Shown one piece after another: positions 46,034 through 55,048 of a stretch of 64,000 bases of DNA. Origin of the DNA: Termitidicoccus mucosus (GTDB taxonomy: Bacteria > Verrucomicrobiota > Verrucomicrobiia > Opitutales > Opitutaceae); contig NZ_CP109796.1 of NCBI RefSeq assembly GCF_038725785.1, forward strand, positions 4,154,001 through 4,218,000, in the 5' to 3' direction. The notes beneath the pieces were generated by a model. It ran no database searches, was not told the DNA's origin, and saw only the letters and a list, made by a program, of their open reading frames with translations. Position 1 is the stretch's first letter; each line of letters begins with the position of its first letter. The position numbers were made by a program, and so were the translations under genes.

Positions 46034-47074
46034 TTAGAATTTGAAGACCGCCTGCACGCCGACGAAGAATCCATCGTCATACGGAGTCTTGTCGAAAGTC
46101 GTATAGCTCACTTCACCGCGGACTTCGAGGTTTTCGGTAAGCGTCAGGCTGGGCGCCACGGTGGCTTTGACGAAGGAGGCTTTGTCAGGGATGTTATCCG
46201 CATCAAGCTGACCGCCAGAAAGGCGGCCTGTGATCGCCCACTTTTCAGTGATCGCCTGCTTGACGGAGACTTGGGCGGTGTAGATGTCGGAGTCGATGAG
46301 AGCGGGAACGCTGAAAGGAGAGGTCCACGCATCGGCCTGCTGGTAGTTAACCTCAATGCCGAGGGTGGTCTTGCTGCTGTCGATGTAGTATTGACCCCAG
46401 ATATTCACATAGAAGGTATCATCAGAGGAAATATGCTCATCAAGGAGACCGTGCACGTGATCATGCTGATAGCCGATGGTGGCAGCGGCGCTGAAGGTCT
46501 GGTCGTTGTAGCCAAAGTAGAGCTCGGCACCAAGGCTGCCCTTGTTGATGTCGCCATCACCACGGTAGGCGGTGGGACCATACACAGAGTCAAGAACGGC
46601 TCCGCCAACAGTAAAGTTGTCGAAGGTATAGGTGACTTTCACGCCGTCGTGATGGCTGGGGATGATGCCCGTCCACTCATCAGCGTAGGTGATCGCGTTG
46701 AGTGCCGGGATGTCAAAGGACTCGTAGCCAGCCCAGGTCAGGAAGCGACCGGCGGTGGCGACGATGCCATTGCCGAAGTCGTAGGAGACATAAGCCTCGG
46801 GCACCACGACGTCGTCCCCGGCGGGGGAATAGAGACTGATCTTGGCGCTGGTCTTGTCGTATTTGAAGTTGGCGTTCAAACGAACGGCATCCAAATCCAT
46901 GGTGGAGTCGTCGGTATTTCCACCGGCCTCGTATTTATACCGGGAATACTGCGCGGAACCTGCGGCGTAGCCATCGACGCTGAGGTTGGGATTGAGGGAG
47001 ATTTCGGCGAGGGCCGAGCCCGCAAACAGCGCGGAGGCAAAAGCTGCACCCGCGATTTTGAGTTTGTTGTTCAT
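46034..47074 (-). CDS. Outer-membrane beta-barrel porin-like protein
   Basis: 346 residues. Signal peptide 1-23 (LKIAGAAFASALFAGSALA). The mature protein is made of alternating beta strands with aromatic girdles (LSVDGYAAGSAQYSRYKYE, AYVSYDFGNGIVATAGRFLTW, ELYFGYNDQTFSAAATIGYQ, VNIWGQYYIDSSKTTLGIEVNYQ) and ends in FFVGVQAVFKF, whose terminal Phe is the outer-membrane insertion signal. It resembles the OmpL-like beta-barrel porin-2 group often found in Verrucomicrobiota, but the exact family is not certain. Base composition is lower in GC than its neighbours. A strong terminator follows and an AT-rich leader precedes it, as expected for an abundant monocistronic porin. Confidence 0.83.
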   Translation of the reverse strand: MNNKLKIAGAAFASALFAGSALAEISLNPNLSVDGYAAGSAQYSRYKYEAGGNTDDSTMDLDAVRLNANFKYDKTSAKISLYSPAGDDVVVPEAYVSYDFGNGIVATAGRFLTWAGYESFDIPALNAITYADEWTGIIPSHHDGVKVTYTFDNFTVGGAVLDSVYGPTAYRGDGDINKGSLGAELYFGYNDQTFSAAATIGYQHDHVHGLLDEHISSDDTFYVNIWGQYYIDSSKTTLGIEVNYQQADAWTSPFSVPALIDSDIYTAQVSVKQAITEKWAITGRLSGGQLDADNIPDKASFVKATVAPSLTLTENLEVRGEVSYTTFDKTPYDDGFFVGVQAVFKF

Positions 47075-47420
47075 AGTGAGGTTGTCGTTAGGTTTGCCTT
47101 CAGGCTGGCGATTTGAGAGGCGAACATGGTTCTATCTCTCGTGTCTCCAACCAGAAAAGTTGTAATGGAGGAAGCCAAGAACGACACGAACTGTCGAGAA
47201 AATGTTGCAGCGTTTTATCGAAGATATTCGATCGTTTTTATTAACCCATTGATAACAAACAAGATGAATTATATGTTTTTTTGAACGTTTCTGATCGGGC
47301 TGCGATTATTCATCATTTTTACAGTAATTGACGTATCCAATCCTGCCTTGATTTGAGAGAGGGAAGGACGATACGGAAGTCGTCTCTCCATAACTTACGG
47401 CCATGGTTATGCTTAAATCC
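47075..47420. other. AT-rich leader and promoter region of the porin gene
   Basis: About 345 bases between the aldolase stop and the porin start. Bases 47150-47330 are A+T-rich (TTTTTATTAACCCATTGATA, GATGAATTATATG) and probably hold the porin promoter with a long untranslated leader. An imperfect hairpin (GGAAGGACGATACGG and GTCGTCTCTCC, 47356-47396) resembles a decayed family D repeat. No gene is seen. Confidence 0.5.
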
Positions 47421-48287
47421 TTAATACGCCGTGGAGCCCGCCTTCGCGCCGGCAGGCTCTGGCACGCGTTGAGGCGCACCGGCGAGGGACTTGGCGAGTT
47501 CGCGCAGGCCGAGGGTCATGACCTTGAGGTCGCCGCCGGGGCAGAGGAACTGGGCGCCCATTTCAATGGCCCTGCCATACATCTCGGGGCCGACGGCGAC
47601 GGTGCCCCAGAACTTGCCCGCGGCGCGGGCGGCGGCGGCCACCTTCGCCATGGCCTTGCGCACCTCCTCGTGCCCGATCTGCCCGGGCAGCCCGATGCTC
47701 GCCGAGTAGTCGCCGGGACCGAAGAACAGGCCGCTGACACCGGGCACCGCCGCGATCTGGGCGGCGTTTTCCACCGCCTGCGTGTGCTCGATCTGGCAGA
47801 GGATCATCGTCTCGGTGTTCTGGTGGCGCATGTATTCGATGGCCGGATGCGCCGCGTAGCCGCTGTCGATGTTGCCCCCGTTCCAGCCCCGCTGGCCGGT
47901 GACCTCGCCGGGCGCGGGCTGGGGGTTGTTGAACTTGGCCCACGAGACGATGCGCCGCGCCTCCTCGGCGTCGGCCACCATCGAGCACATCAGCCCGCCC
48001 GCGCCCGTCTCCAGCGTGCGCATCACCACCTGGTAGTCGGTGGCCTTCAGCCGCGCGATGGTCGTCACCGGGCTGGCCTTGGCCACCAGGCACAGCGTCG
48101 CAAGTTCCTGCGTGGGTATGTCGAAATGCTCCAGGTCGAACCAGATCGCGTCGAAATAGCCCGAACGCGCCACGAAATCCACATGCCGCGGACTCGCAAA
48201 GTTGCCCGTCACATACACGCTGACCACCCCGCCTTCGCGGATCTTGGCCAACGCGCGGTTGGGAGGAAGATGATTGTTACTGCTCAT
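47421..48287 (-). CDS. HpcH/HpaI-family aldolase
   Basis: 288 residues. Class II pyruvate aldolase fold: FDAIWFDLEHFDIPTQEL with metal/acid residues, TIARLKATDYQVVMRTLETGAGGLMCSMV, CQIEHTQAVENAAQIAAVPGVSGLFFGPGDYSASIG (metal-binding Glu and Asp) and AIEMGAQFLCPGGDLKVM. Family members cleave 4-hydroxy-2-oxoheptanedioate, 2-keto-3-deoxy-L-rhamnonate or 2-keto-3-deoxyglucarate. Rhamnose from RG-I or a uronic acid is a plausible source here, given the pectin enzymes in the window. It is divergent from the GntR/LacI-type regulator at 48549, which is likely its controller. Exact substrate not determined. Confidence 0.88.
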   Translation of the reverse strand: MSSNNHLPPNRALAKIREGGVVSVYVTGNFASPRHVDFVARSGYFDAIWFDLEHFDIPTQELATLCLVAKASPVTTIARLKATDYQVVMRTLETGAGGLMCSMVADAEEARRIVSWAKFNNPQPAPGEVTGQRGWNGGNIDSGYAAHPAIEYMRHQNTETMILCQIEHTQAVENAAQIAAVPGVSGLFFGPGDYSASIGLPGQIGHEEVRKAMAKVAAAARAAGKFWGTVAVGPEMYGRAIEMGAQFLCPGGDLKVMTLGLRELAKSLAGAPQRVPEPAGAKAGSTAY

Positions 48288-48445
48288 GAAAAGAGGATTG
48301 AGGGATGCGATTTCAACGAGGGAAGCGGCGGGCGGGCCGTCACAAAGACATCGTCGTTTTTACATGAAATTGGGAAGGGGTGTTTTGATCTCCCGCGCGG
48401 AAGCGTGAGAATATCGCTGACGGGGACCAGCCAACAGCACCGGCG

Positions 48446-48464
48446 GCGGGAGAACAATTCCCGC
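48446..48464. promoter_or_regulatory. Imperfect palindrome between aldolase and regulator, candidate operator
   Basis: GCGGGAGAACAATTCCCGC has perfect outer arms of six bases and sits in the 260-base divergent region between the two start codons. It is a candidate binding site for the adjacent regulator, by symmetry and location only. Confidence 0.35.
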
Positions 48465-48548
48465 ATTGTGGTTCCCCAAGGAAACCGATTAAAACGACTT
48501 CCACCAACGGCAATACTTCCCCGATATGGTTGACACGCTCCCCAGACA

Positions 48549-49634
48549 ATGCCCCCGACCTATCAGTCCATCAGCGCCCAAGTCGCGAACATCATCCGCG
48601 ACGAACTCAATGCCGGCACATGGAAGGATGCGCTTCCCGGAGAGCGGCAGCTTTCCGAGCGCCTGAGTGTCAGCCGGAAAACCATCCGCAAGGCCCTCGC
48701 CATGCTGCGCGCGGAAGGCGTCATCCGCACGGAGCGCAGCCGTGCCAGCGCGCCCATTCAGCGCGCCAGCAAGACGCGCCGCAAGTCCGGCCCGGTCACC
48801 CGCGCCGCGTTGCTGCTGCCCGAGCCGATCGAGGGCGCGCGCCCCTTCACCGTGCTCTGGGTCAACCATCTCATGACGCTGCTGCACCATGCCGGCATGG
48901 AGCTGGAGGTCATGGCGGGCTGGAAATATTTTGGCCAGAACGCCGCGCAATCGCTGCAAAAGCTCGTGGGCACGCACCCCGGGCGCTGCTGGATACTCGC
49001 GCGCTCGCATCGCCCGCTTCAGGAATGGTTCGCCGCCAGCGGCCTGCCGGCGCTCGTCGCGGGCTCGACTCACGAGGGCGTGGAGCTGCCCTGCGTGGAC
49101 ATCGACCATCACGCGCTCTGCCGCCATGCCGCGCTGGCCTTCATGCGGGAGGGCCACCGGCGGCTGGTGCTGTTTCTGGAAAAGACCGAGCACGGCGGCG
49201 ACCTGGCCAGCGAGCAGGGTTTTCGCGACGGCATCGTCGAGTTTGAAAACGCGGAGGCGCCGCTCATCTGCCGCCCCGCCAAGGGAGCCGCCTCGATCGT
49301 GCGCGAGCTACGCCGCATCCTCGCCATGCGGCCCGCGCCGACCGGGTTTTTGCTGAGCAATTCCTTCTCCTATCTGACGGTGCTCAGCTATCTCGCCTCG
49401 CAAGGTCTGCGCGTGCCGCAGGACGTGTCGCTCATCTCGCGCGACGAGGAGCCCTTCCTGCCCTATCTGCATCCCACGCCGACGCGCTACGCCGCGCCCC
49501 CGGCCAAATTCGCCACGGCGCTGTATCAAGCCATCAAGCGCGTGATCGAGCAAGGCGCGCCGCGCCGCTTCGACGTGCGCATCATGCCCGATTTCATCAA
49601 AGGCGGCACCGTGGCGCCGCACACGGGCGACTGA
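48549..49634 (+). CDS. GntR-headed, LacI-type substrate-binding transcriptional regulator
   Basis: 361 residues. N-terminal GntR-type winged helix (ISAQVANIIRDELNAGTWKDALPGERQLSERLSVSRKTIRKALAMLRAEGVIR, about 7-60) followed by a LacI/GalR-like effector domain (VTRAALLLPEPIEGARPF, ALVAGSTHEGVELPCVDIDHHALCRHAALAFMREGHRRLVLFLE, VSLISRDEEPFLPYLHPTPTRY). The layout and several motifs match the regulator at 33083-34189, so the two are paralogues. The divergent aldolase, and possibly the glycosidase cluster downstream, are likely targets. It is followed 11 bases later by an inverted word-repeat. Confidence 0.87.
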   Translation: MPPTYQSISAQVANIIRDELNAGTWKDALPGERQLSERLSVSRKTIRKALAMLRAEGVIRTERSRASAPIQRASKTRRKSGPVTRAALLLPEPIEGARPFTVLWVNHLMTLLHHAGMELEVMAGWKYFGQNAAQSLQKLVGTHPGRCWILARSHRPLQEWFAASGLPALVAGSTHEGVELPCVDIDHHALCRHAALAFMREGHRRLVLFLEKTEHGGDLASEQGFRDGIVEFENAEAPLICRPAKGAASIVRELRRILAMRPAPTGFLLSNSFSYLTVLSYLASQGLRVPQDVSLISRDEEPFLPYLHPTPTRYAAPPAKFATALYQAIKRVIEQGAPRRFDVRIMPDFIKGGTVAPHTGD

Positions 49635-49644
49635 AGAGGCGTTT

Positions 49645-49742
49645 TTTAGACAGAATGAACAGAATGGGGGAGAATAAACAGAATTGGTAATTTATGAATC
49701 CCATTCTGTTAATTTTTATCGATTCTGTTCATTCTGTCTAAG
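49645..49742. repeat. Inverted word-repeat (TTAGACAGAATGAAC type), copy 2
   Basis: The left arm TTTTAGACAGAATGAACAGA and the right arm TCTGTTCATTCTGTCTAA are inverted. It lies between two convergent genes and supplies the last codons (DRMNRIDKN) and stop of the glycosidase at 49709. Confidence 0.72.
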
Positions 49743-51634
49743 AACAATGACGGCAGCGGGACGGTTTTGTTTTCGAACAGCTCCATCAACACCAGCAGCC
49801 CCGTCCAGGGGCACATCGGGTCGCACAACTCCACGTCGCCGCCGCGCCCGGTGACCGCCGAGAAATTCTCGAACAGTCCGCCGCTTTCGCGCCAGTTGCG
49901 CTCGTATAATTCCGTCGAGCGCCGCGCGAGCTCCGCTGCCGCCTCGTGGCGGCCGGCGCGCTTCAGCCCGAGATACACCAGGAAATTCAACGGCGCCCAG
50001 ATGCGGCCGCGCCAGTAGTGCTGTTCCGGATACGCGGGGTCGGAGCGCGGCACCGACGGGATGACCCACTCGCCCCAATACTCCGCCTCGTTTAATAAAT
50101 GCCGCTCCAGCATCGCATCCGCCTGGCGCCCGGTCACCGCGCCCGTGAGCAAGGGGTAAAAACAGGTCGGCGAGGTGCGCGGGGTGAATTCGCCGGTGTC
50201 GGTGCGCACGTTTTGGAAGATGCCCGCGTCCTCGTTCCAGAGCCGCCCGAGCGCGTCGCGATAGGCGGCGCCGCGCGCATCCAGTTCGCGCGCCTCGGCC
50301 TCCAGCCCCAGCTCCCGCGCCAGCCGCGCGAGCGCCTCGCAATCCAGAATATAAAGCGCGTTCAGCCCGACATCGGCCAGCGCCATCAGGTGCGTCGCGG
50401 TGTCAAACGGAATATCGTCCCACATCGGCGCGTTGTCCGGCCCGCCCTCCAGCTTCGCGCCGCGCAGCGTGTTGGGTTGCAGAACTTCCGCCAGGTCGCC
50501 GACCCGCGGCTCAAACGGATGCGACCCGGGCGAAAGCAGGCCGAGCCGGTTTTTGCGCGCCTTGTCCCACCAGCGGTTCCACGCCAGCAGCGGCCTCCAG
50601 ACCTCGCGCAGGTATTTCCCGTTCGGGCGCAATTCGTGCAGCGCCAGCACGCCCAGCCCGCCGATGCACGGCTGGGAGCGGTCGAGCGAGCTGCGCCCGC
50701 TGCCGTTGACGACATTGGGCACGAATTCGCCGTCCACCATCTCCCGAAAAACCTCGCGCACGCAGCTCCATGCCAGCTCCGCATCGTCAAGCGCCAGCAG
50801 CCAGCCGAGGAAAAAGCTGTCCCAGCAAAAAATGCCGTAGCCGAGCCGGTCCACGTTCCACTGGCGCGACGGCGTGGTGATGACGCGTTTATATAAAGGC
50901 TCATATACGGTGTTCCACGCCAGGCATGCGCGCGCGCCGGCCTGCCGCTCCGCCGCGGCCCCGAAACGCGCGCGGCTCGCCGCCTCCTGTTCGCGGGCCG
51001 CGTTTACCAAGGCGGCGATTTCCGCCATGCCCCGGTCCCTCGACGTGGAAATGCCGACATCGCCCGCAAGACCCAGCACCCAGCTCGGGAAACGCCGGGC
51101 CAGAAACCCCTCCGTCGCCGGGATCTCCGTGCAATATATATCCATCTCAAAACCCGCCGCGCGCGCGCCGATCACGCGCGGCGCGGACATTATAAAATGC
51201 CCCGGCTTGTTCCACAAGAACGCCCCCTCGACCGCCATCGAGGGCGGCCTCGGCCCGGAGTGGCTTGTTTTTATCAACAACACCAAGTCCCGCTCCCCCA
51301 CCCTCGCGCTTTCCACGCTGATGCGCGCGTCGCCCATCTCCACGGTCAGCGCCGTATAGCCTCCGTCCAGCGCGTGAGGCCCCGGACGCACGCGCACGCG
51401 CCGCGCGGCGATTTCCGATTCCGCCAGCTTCACGCCGGCGGTCGCGCCCACCGATTTCGGCCCGAACGCCGTGTCCTCGATCATGGTGAGCATGCCGTGG
51501 TGGCAGAACGAAAGCCGCAGCGACAAACCCTCCGGCATGAGCACGTGGTTGAGCACGCTGCGCGTGTCCCAAGTATTCCATCCCTGCGCGCGTGTGGTCG
51601 TCAAGACGCGTCCGTTTCCCGATGGCTGACTCAT
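49709..51634 (-). CDS. MGH1/GH63-like glycoside hydrolase
   Basis: 641 residues. The C-terminal half is an (alpha/alpha)6 barrel of the GH63/mannosylglycerate-hydrolase-like type: RLGYGIFCWDSFFLGWLLAL, NVVNGSGRSSLDRSQPCIGGL, KLEGGPDNAPMWDD (corresponds to the conserved SGLDNSP block with a catalytic acid), SPTCFYPLLTGAVTGRQAD, HYWRGRIWAPLNFLVYLGL, and FENFSAVTGRGGD near the end. The N-terminal third is a beta-sandwich. No signal peptide is seen, so it may act in the cytoplasm on imported oligosaccharides. The last nine residues are encoded by a repeat arm. It is the last gene of the minus-strand glycan cluster. Substrate unknown. Confidence 0.83.
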   Translation of the reverse strand: MSQPSGNGRVLTTTRAQGWNTWDTRSVLNHVLMPEGLSLRLSFCHHGMLTMIEDTAFGPKSVGATAGVKLAESEIAARRVRVRPGPHALDGGYTALTVEMGDARISVESARVGERDLVLLIKTSHSGPRPPSMAVEGAFLWNKPGHFIMSAPRVIGARAAGFEMDIYCTEIPATEGFLARRFPSWVLGLAGDVGISTSRDRGMAEIAALVNAAREQEAASRARFGAAAERQAGARACLAWNTVYEPLYKRVITTPSRQWNVDRLGYGIFCWDSFFLGWLLALDDAELAWSCVREVFREMVDGEFVPNVVNGSGRSSLDRSQPCIGGLGVLALHELRPNGKYLREVWRPLLAWNRWWDKARKNRLGLLSPGSHPFEPRVGDLAEVLQPNTLRGAKLEGGPDNAPMWDDIPFDTATHLMALADVGLNALYILDCEALARLARELGLEAEARELDARGAAYRDALGRLWNEDAGIFQNVRTDTGEFTPRTSPTCFYPLLTGAVTGRQADAMLERHLLNEAEYWGEWVIPSVPRSDPAYPEQHYWRGRIWAPLNFLVYLGLKRAGRHEAAAELARRSTELYERNWRESGGLFENFSAVTGRGGDVELCDPMCPWTGLLVLMELFENKTVPLPSLFLDRMNRIDKN

Positions 51635-51664
51635 GGTTTATTGGAAAAGTGATAAGAATTTATT

Positions 51665-51833
51665 TCTGAACAGAAGAAAACGGAGGGAACGAAGAAGGCG
51701 TTTTTTTTAGACAGAATGAACAGAATGGGAAAAAATAAACAGAATTAGTAATTTGATGAATCTCATTATGTTAATTTTCATTCATTCTGTTCATTCTGTC
51801 CAAAAGCAATATCTTCGTTTCCTTCTGTTCAAA
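51665..51833. repeat. Nested inverted word-repeat (TTAGACAGAATGAAC type), copy 3
   Basis: The inner arms (51702-51806) carry TTTAGACAGAATGAACAGAA and its complement. The outer arms CTGAACAGAAGAAAACGGAG and TCTTCGTTTCCTTCTGTTCA extend the symmetry. It fills the gap between two glycosidase genes. Confidence 0.7.
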
Positions 51834-51844
51834 TCAAACCGCAA

Positions 51845-53914
51845 TTATTCGGCGGCCAGCGGGGGAAACGCCGAGATGCGCAGCCGCGCCGCGCCCATCG
51901 GAATGAGCGTGATGTCCTCAAGCCTCCCGTCGGTTTTAGCCGGATAAAGCGGCAGCACGGGGCAAAATCCCGTCGCGGTCGGCGTCCAGTCCGGAACGCG
52001 CGCCCCCTTCGCCCTGAGCTCGACCGGCGCGCTTTCGTGCGTCCACGGATAATTATCCTCCGGCCACGGCCTTTTGACGACCTGGAATGACGACTCCAGG
52101 TTTTTCATGTCGCATGCCAATGCGTAATTCCACGCGCTGCCGGGCTTCAGCTCCCACGCGGGCCACCGGCTCCAGTCAACCTGTTTCTGGATTCTGTTTT
52201 TCTCGCTTTTCGCAACCGACATCGAATCGATTTTGTTATAGTTCTCCGCAATCTTGAGCGAGAACGTGAGCGGGCCGTAATTTATGCTCAGGCTGCGCTG
52301 GTTCACATCCCACTGCCGCGCCTGAAGGCGCATCGGGAGCTTCAGCACCACCCTGTCACCGTCCGCCCATTCGCGCCGGATGCGCACATAGCCGCCCGCC
52401 GCCAGCCCCGTCTTTTCCCCGGCGCCGTTCACCGCGATGCTCGCGCCGTCGCACCACGCGGGGATTCTCACGTATAAAGGAAAATCCGTCTTTCGCGGCA
52501 CGCCGATCTCGAAGCTCACTTGCTCCTCAAACGGATAGGCCGTGCGCTCGGTGACGGTCACCTCGACGCCGTTCGCAACCTTGGCCCGCGCCGACGAGGC
52601 CCCGAACAAAACCGCCGCCAAGCCGTTGTCCGCCGTGGCCAGCCACAAATGCCCGGCATAATACGGCCAGCCCTGCGTGTGGTTGTGCTGGCAGCACCGG
52701 TGCGCCGTGGGATTATATAAAAAATATCCCGCGCGTTTCGCCTCGACCGAATGAATCGCGGGATGGTGCGTCGCATTGTCGCCGATGATCTGGTTCGGCG
52801 CGGTGAAATAGCGCAGCGCCTTGTAATCCGGCATGAACGCCGCCGGATAGGTGTTGAACGCGACATCCTCGCAGTTCTCCGCCCACATCGGGTCGCCCGT
52901 GATGCGCAGCAGCAGCTCGTCCGACGCCATCTGCTCGACCATGCCGCAGGTCTCGGCCGCCTGGCGCGGGTCGATGTGGCCGATGCGCGAGTGCTCGTCG
53001 CCGCCGAACATCCCGCCCGGCACCTGCCCGAACGCGCGCCGTATCAGCCAGAAATTATTATAGGCCGCGCGCAGGTCCGGCGCCTCCCCGCTCTGCATCC
53101 ACCAGATCGCAGGCTCGCGAAAGCCCTGCGCGATATCGACATTGTGCCAGATGGGCAGGTCGCTTTCCTGCCGCCAGTTTGCCGCGCTGCGGTGGATTTT
53201 TTCCGCGAGCTCCAGGAGCCATTTCTCGCCGGTAATATTATACAGCCAGTAAACGCTGTAGAGATTGTCCCCGGCGCGGAGCTTTTCCCACGGCCTCGAT
53301 GTTTTCAAAAATTTGTCCTCGGGCTGGCGGAGCTGCCATTGGAAATAGTTTTTCATCAATCCCAGGACACGCCCGTCGCCGGAATACTCGTAATACGACT
53401 GGAGGCACCACAGCATGATCATGTTGCCCCACAGGTCGGGCAGCCCGGCCCGGTCGAACCACGGCCCGAAATAGCCGTCCTCCCGCTGGCTGGCGAGCGC
53501 GCCCTCGATCCAGGTGCGCGCCTCCTTGATCACCGCGTCGTCGCCGAGAATGTAGCCCATGCTGGAGAATCCCTTCAGCCAGTAAGGGACTTCTTCGAAC
53601 TTGTTTTTGCCCTCGCCGTCGGGGCTCAGCCAGGCGTTGTTTTCCTTGTTCAGATAATTGCTGACTTCGTGGAGATGCCCGGCGAGGCCGTTGCGCTGCC
53701 GGACGAGCACCTCGCGAATCCAGCCCTCCGGCCGCACCGCGCCCGGCGGCAGCTTTATAAAGGACGACGGCTGAAGCGGCGCACGATTTCCGACATAATG
53801 ACTGTTCCCCGGGGCGGTTGGCGGGCGGGCCATCCACTCGATGTCCGATAATGCCGGCGTAACAAGAGCGGGGAAAAAGGCTCCGGCAAGTGCGAGCAGT
53901 ATTCTGGTGTTCAT
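51845..53914 (-). CDS. GH127-type beta-L-arabinofuranosidase (DUF1680 family), secreted
   Basis: 689 residues. Signal peptide 1-23 (ILLALAGAFFPALVTPALS). The (alpha/alpha)6 barrel of GH127/GH146 spans about 45-450: FIKLPPGAVRPEGWIREVL, EEVPYWLKGFSSMGYILGD, QREDGYFGPWFDRAGLPDLWGNMIMLWCLQSYYEY, GMFGGDEHSR, ETCGMVEQMASDELLLRITGD. The conserved Cys pair at about residue 405 (HRCCQHNHTQGWPYY) contains the catalytic Cys nucleophile. C-terminal beta-sandwich domains follow (LYVRIPAWCDGASIAVNG). It releases beta-L-arabinofuranose from plant glycans and fits the pectin/arabinan theme. It lies in the cluster with the esterase and TonB receptor. Confidence 0.9.
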   Translation of the reverse strand: MNTRILLALAGAFFPALVTPALSDIEWMARPPTAPGNSHYVGNRAPLQPSSFIKLPPGAVRPEGWIREVLVRQRNGLAGHLHEVSNYLNKENNAWLSPDGEGKNKFEEVPYWLKGFSSMGYILGDDAVIKEARTWIEGALASQREDGYFGPWFDRAGLPDLWGNMIMLWCLQSYYEYSGDGRVLGLMKNYFQWQLRQPEDKFLKTSRPWEKLRAGDNLYSVYWLYNITGEKWLLELAEKIHRSAANWRQESDLPIWHNVDIAQGFREPAIWWMQSGEAPDLRAAYNNFWLIRRAFGQVPGGMFGGDEHSRIGHIDPRQAAETCGMVEQMASDELLLRITGDPMWAENCEDVAFNTYPAAFMPDYKALRYFTAPNQIIGDNATHHPAIHSVEAKRAGYFLYNPTAHRCCQHNHTQGWPYYAGHLWLATADNGLAAVLFGASSARAKVANGVEVTVTERTAYPFEEQVSFEIGVPRKTDFPLYVRIPAWCDGASIAVNGAGEKTGLAAGGYVRIRREWADGDRVVLKLPMRLQARQWDVNQRSLSINYGPLTFSLKIAENYNKIDSMSVAKSEKNRIQKQVDWSRWPAWELKPGSAWNYALACDMKNLESSFQVVKRPWPEDNYPWTHESAPVELRAKGARVPDWTPTATGFCPVLPLYPAKTDGRLEDITLIPMGAARLRISAFPPLAAE

Positions 53915-53938
53915 GTTATTTTTGAGATTCCAAATATC

Positions 53939-54065
53939 ATGCCATCGACGAACAAGATTTGCCTCTTAGTCAGGGCGAGGTGTCCCCGCCGAGCCGCGGC
54001 TCAGCCGGAGGCTTCGCCCTACCACTAACGGCATCCATGGCGTTATTCTCATTCGGGAATGGTAT
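53939..54065. repeat. MITE-like palindromic element, hybrid B core (copy B6)
   Basis: The left end is ATGCCATCGACGAACAAGAT and the right end is the complement of ATACCATTCCCGAATGAGAA. The core is AGGGCGAGGTGTCCCCGCCG with the altered arm CAGCCGGAGGCTTCGCCCTA. It lies about 40 bases after the esterase stop codon. Confidence 0.75.
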
Positions 54066-54106
54066 CGGAAGCGGTGCGCAAAGCAGCATGGATATTCCTC
54101 TCCGGG

Positions 54107-55024
54107 CTACTTTGGCGGCGCGGCATCGGTGAGCGGCCAGGCCGCCAGCCAGTCGCGGAGCAATTCGCGCCAGCGCCACGTCACGTCGGCGGAATAGGCG
54201 AAAAGCCGTCCGTGGCCGCCGCGCGGGAACACATGCAGCTCCGCCGGCACGCCGGCGGCCCAGCACGCCTTGGCGAACACGATGCTGTTGTCCACTGAAA
54301 TCAAATCATCATCCGCCGCGTGAAATATGAACGCGGGCGGATTCTGCTTCGTCACGTGCAATTCCGGCGACACCGCTTTTTTTAATGCGTCCGACGGCGA
54401 ATCCCCGAGCAGGCGGGGAAATGTTTTGGAGTTTCCGGTTTGCCCCAGCACCGCCGAGATCACCGGATACGCGAGGATCAGCCTGTCCGGGCGGGCGGAG
54501 ACCGTCGCCGCCAGATCGTCATTGGCATCGCGATACACCGTCGGGCGCGTGGCCACCAGCGCGGCCAGATGGCCGCCCGCGCTTCCGCCCATGAGCGCGA
54601 GGTTGTGCGCCGGCACCTTCAATTCCCCGGCCTGGCTGCGCAGCAAACGGATGGCCCTCGCGGCATCGGCATAGGGCGCAGGGTGCCGTGTTTTCACGCG
54701 GTAATTCACCACGGCCGCCGTGTAGCCGAGCATGCGAAAATATTCGGCGAACAATTTTTCGTAGGGGCTCAGGCTGCCGTAGCCGCCGCCGGGGCAGATC
54801 ACGATCACCGCCGGGATGGCGTGCCCGGGCGAGATGGGATAAAAAATCTCCATCGTCGGGCGCGGCCCCTGCGCAGGATTATTCGGGCTGCCGTCCGGCC
54901 AGAGATTCACCACGCGGTGCAGCAAGGGCGCCGCATCCGCCGCCCGCGCGGCGATAATCCCCGCGCAGGCAATCGTGATCATGACGGCGACGAGACGCCA
55001 CCGGACTTGCAAAACGCCTTTCAT
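54107..55024 (-). CDS. Secreted alpha/beta-hydrolase esterase
   Basis: 305 residues. Signal peptide 1-28 (VAVMITIACAGIIAARA). Alpha/beta-hydrolase fold of the BD-FAE/acetyl-esterase type: oxyanion segment VICPGGGYGSLSPYEK, nucleophile elbow MGGSAGGHLAAL (Ser about 153), acid in FIFHAADDDLISVDNS and His in FPRGGHGRLFA. It probably removes acetyl or feruloyl groups from plant polysaccharide so that the neighbouring glycosidases can act. It is 24 bases downstream of the Pmp-like autotransporter, on the same strand, with the GH127 gene next. Confidence 0.88.
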   Translation of the reverse strand: MKGVLQVRWRLVAVMITIACAGIIAARAADAAPLLHRVVNLWPDGSPNNPAQGPRPTMEIFYPISPGHAIPAVIVICPGGGYGSLSPYEKLFAEYFRMLGYTAAVVNYRVKTRHPAPYADAARAIRLLRSQAGELKVPAHNLALMGGSAGGHLAALVATRPTVYRDANDDLAATVSARPDRLILAYPVISAVLGQTGNSKTFPRLLGDSPSDALKKAVSPELHVTKQNPPAFIFHAADDDLISVDNSIVFAKACWAAGVPAELHVFPRGGHGRLFAYSADVTWRWRELLRDWLAAWPLTDAAPPK

Positions 55025-55048
55025 GCGACTGATGGCCTGGTTTTTGCC

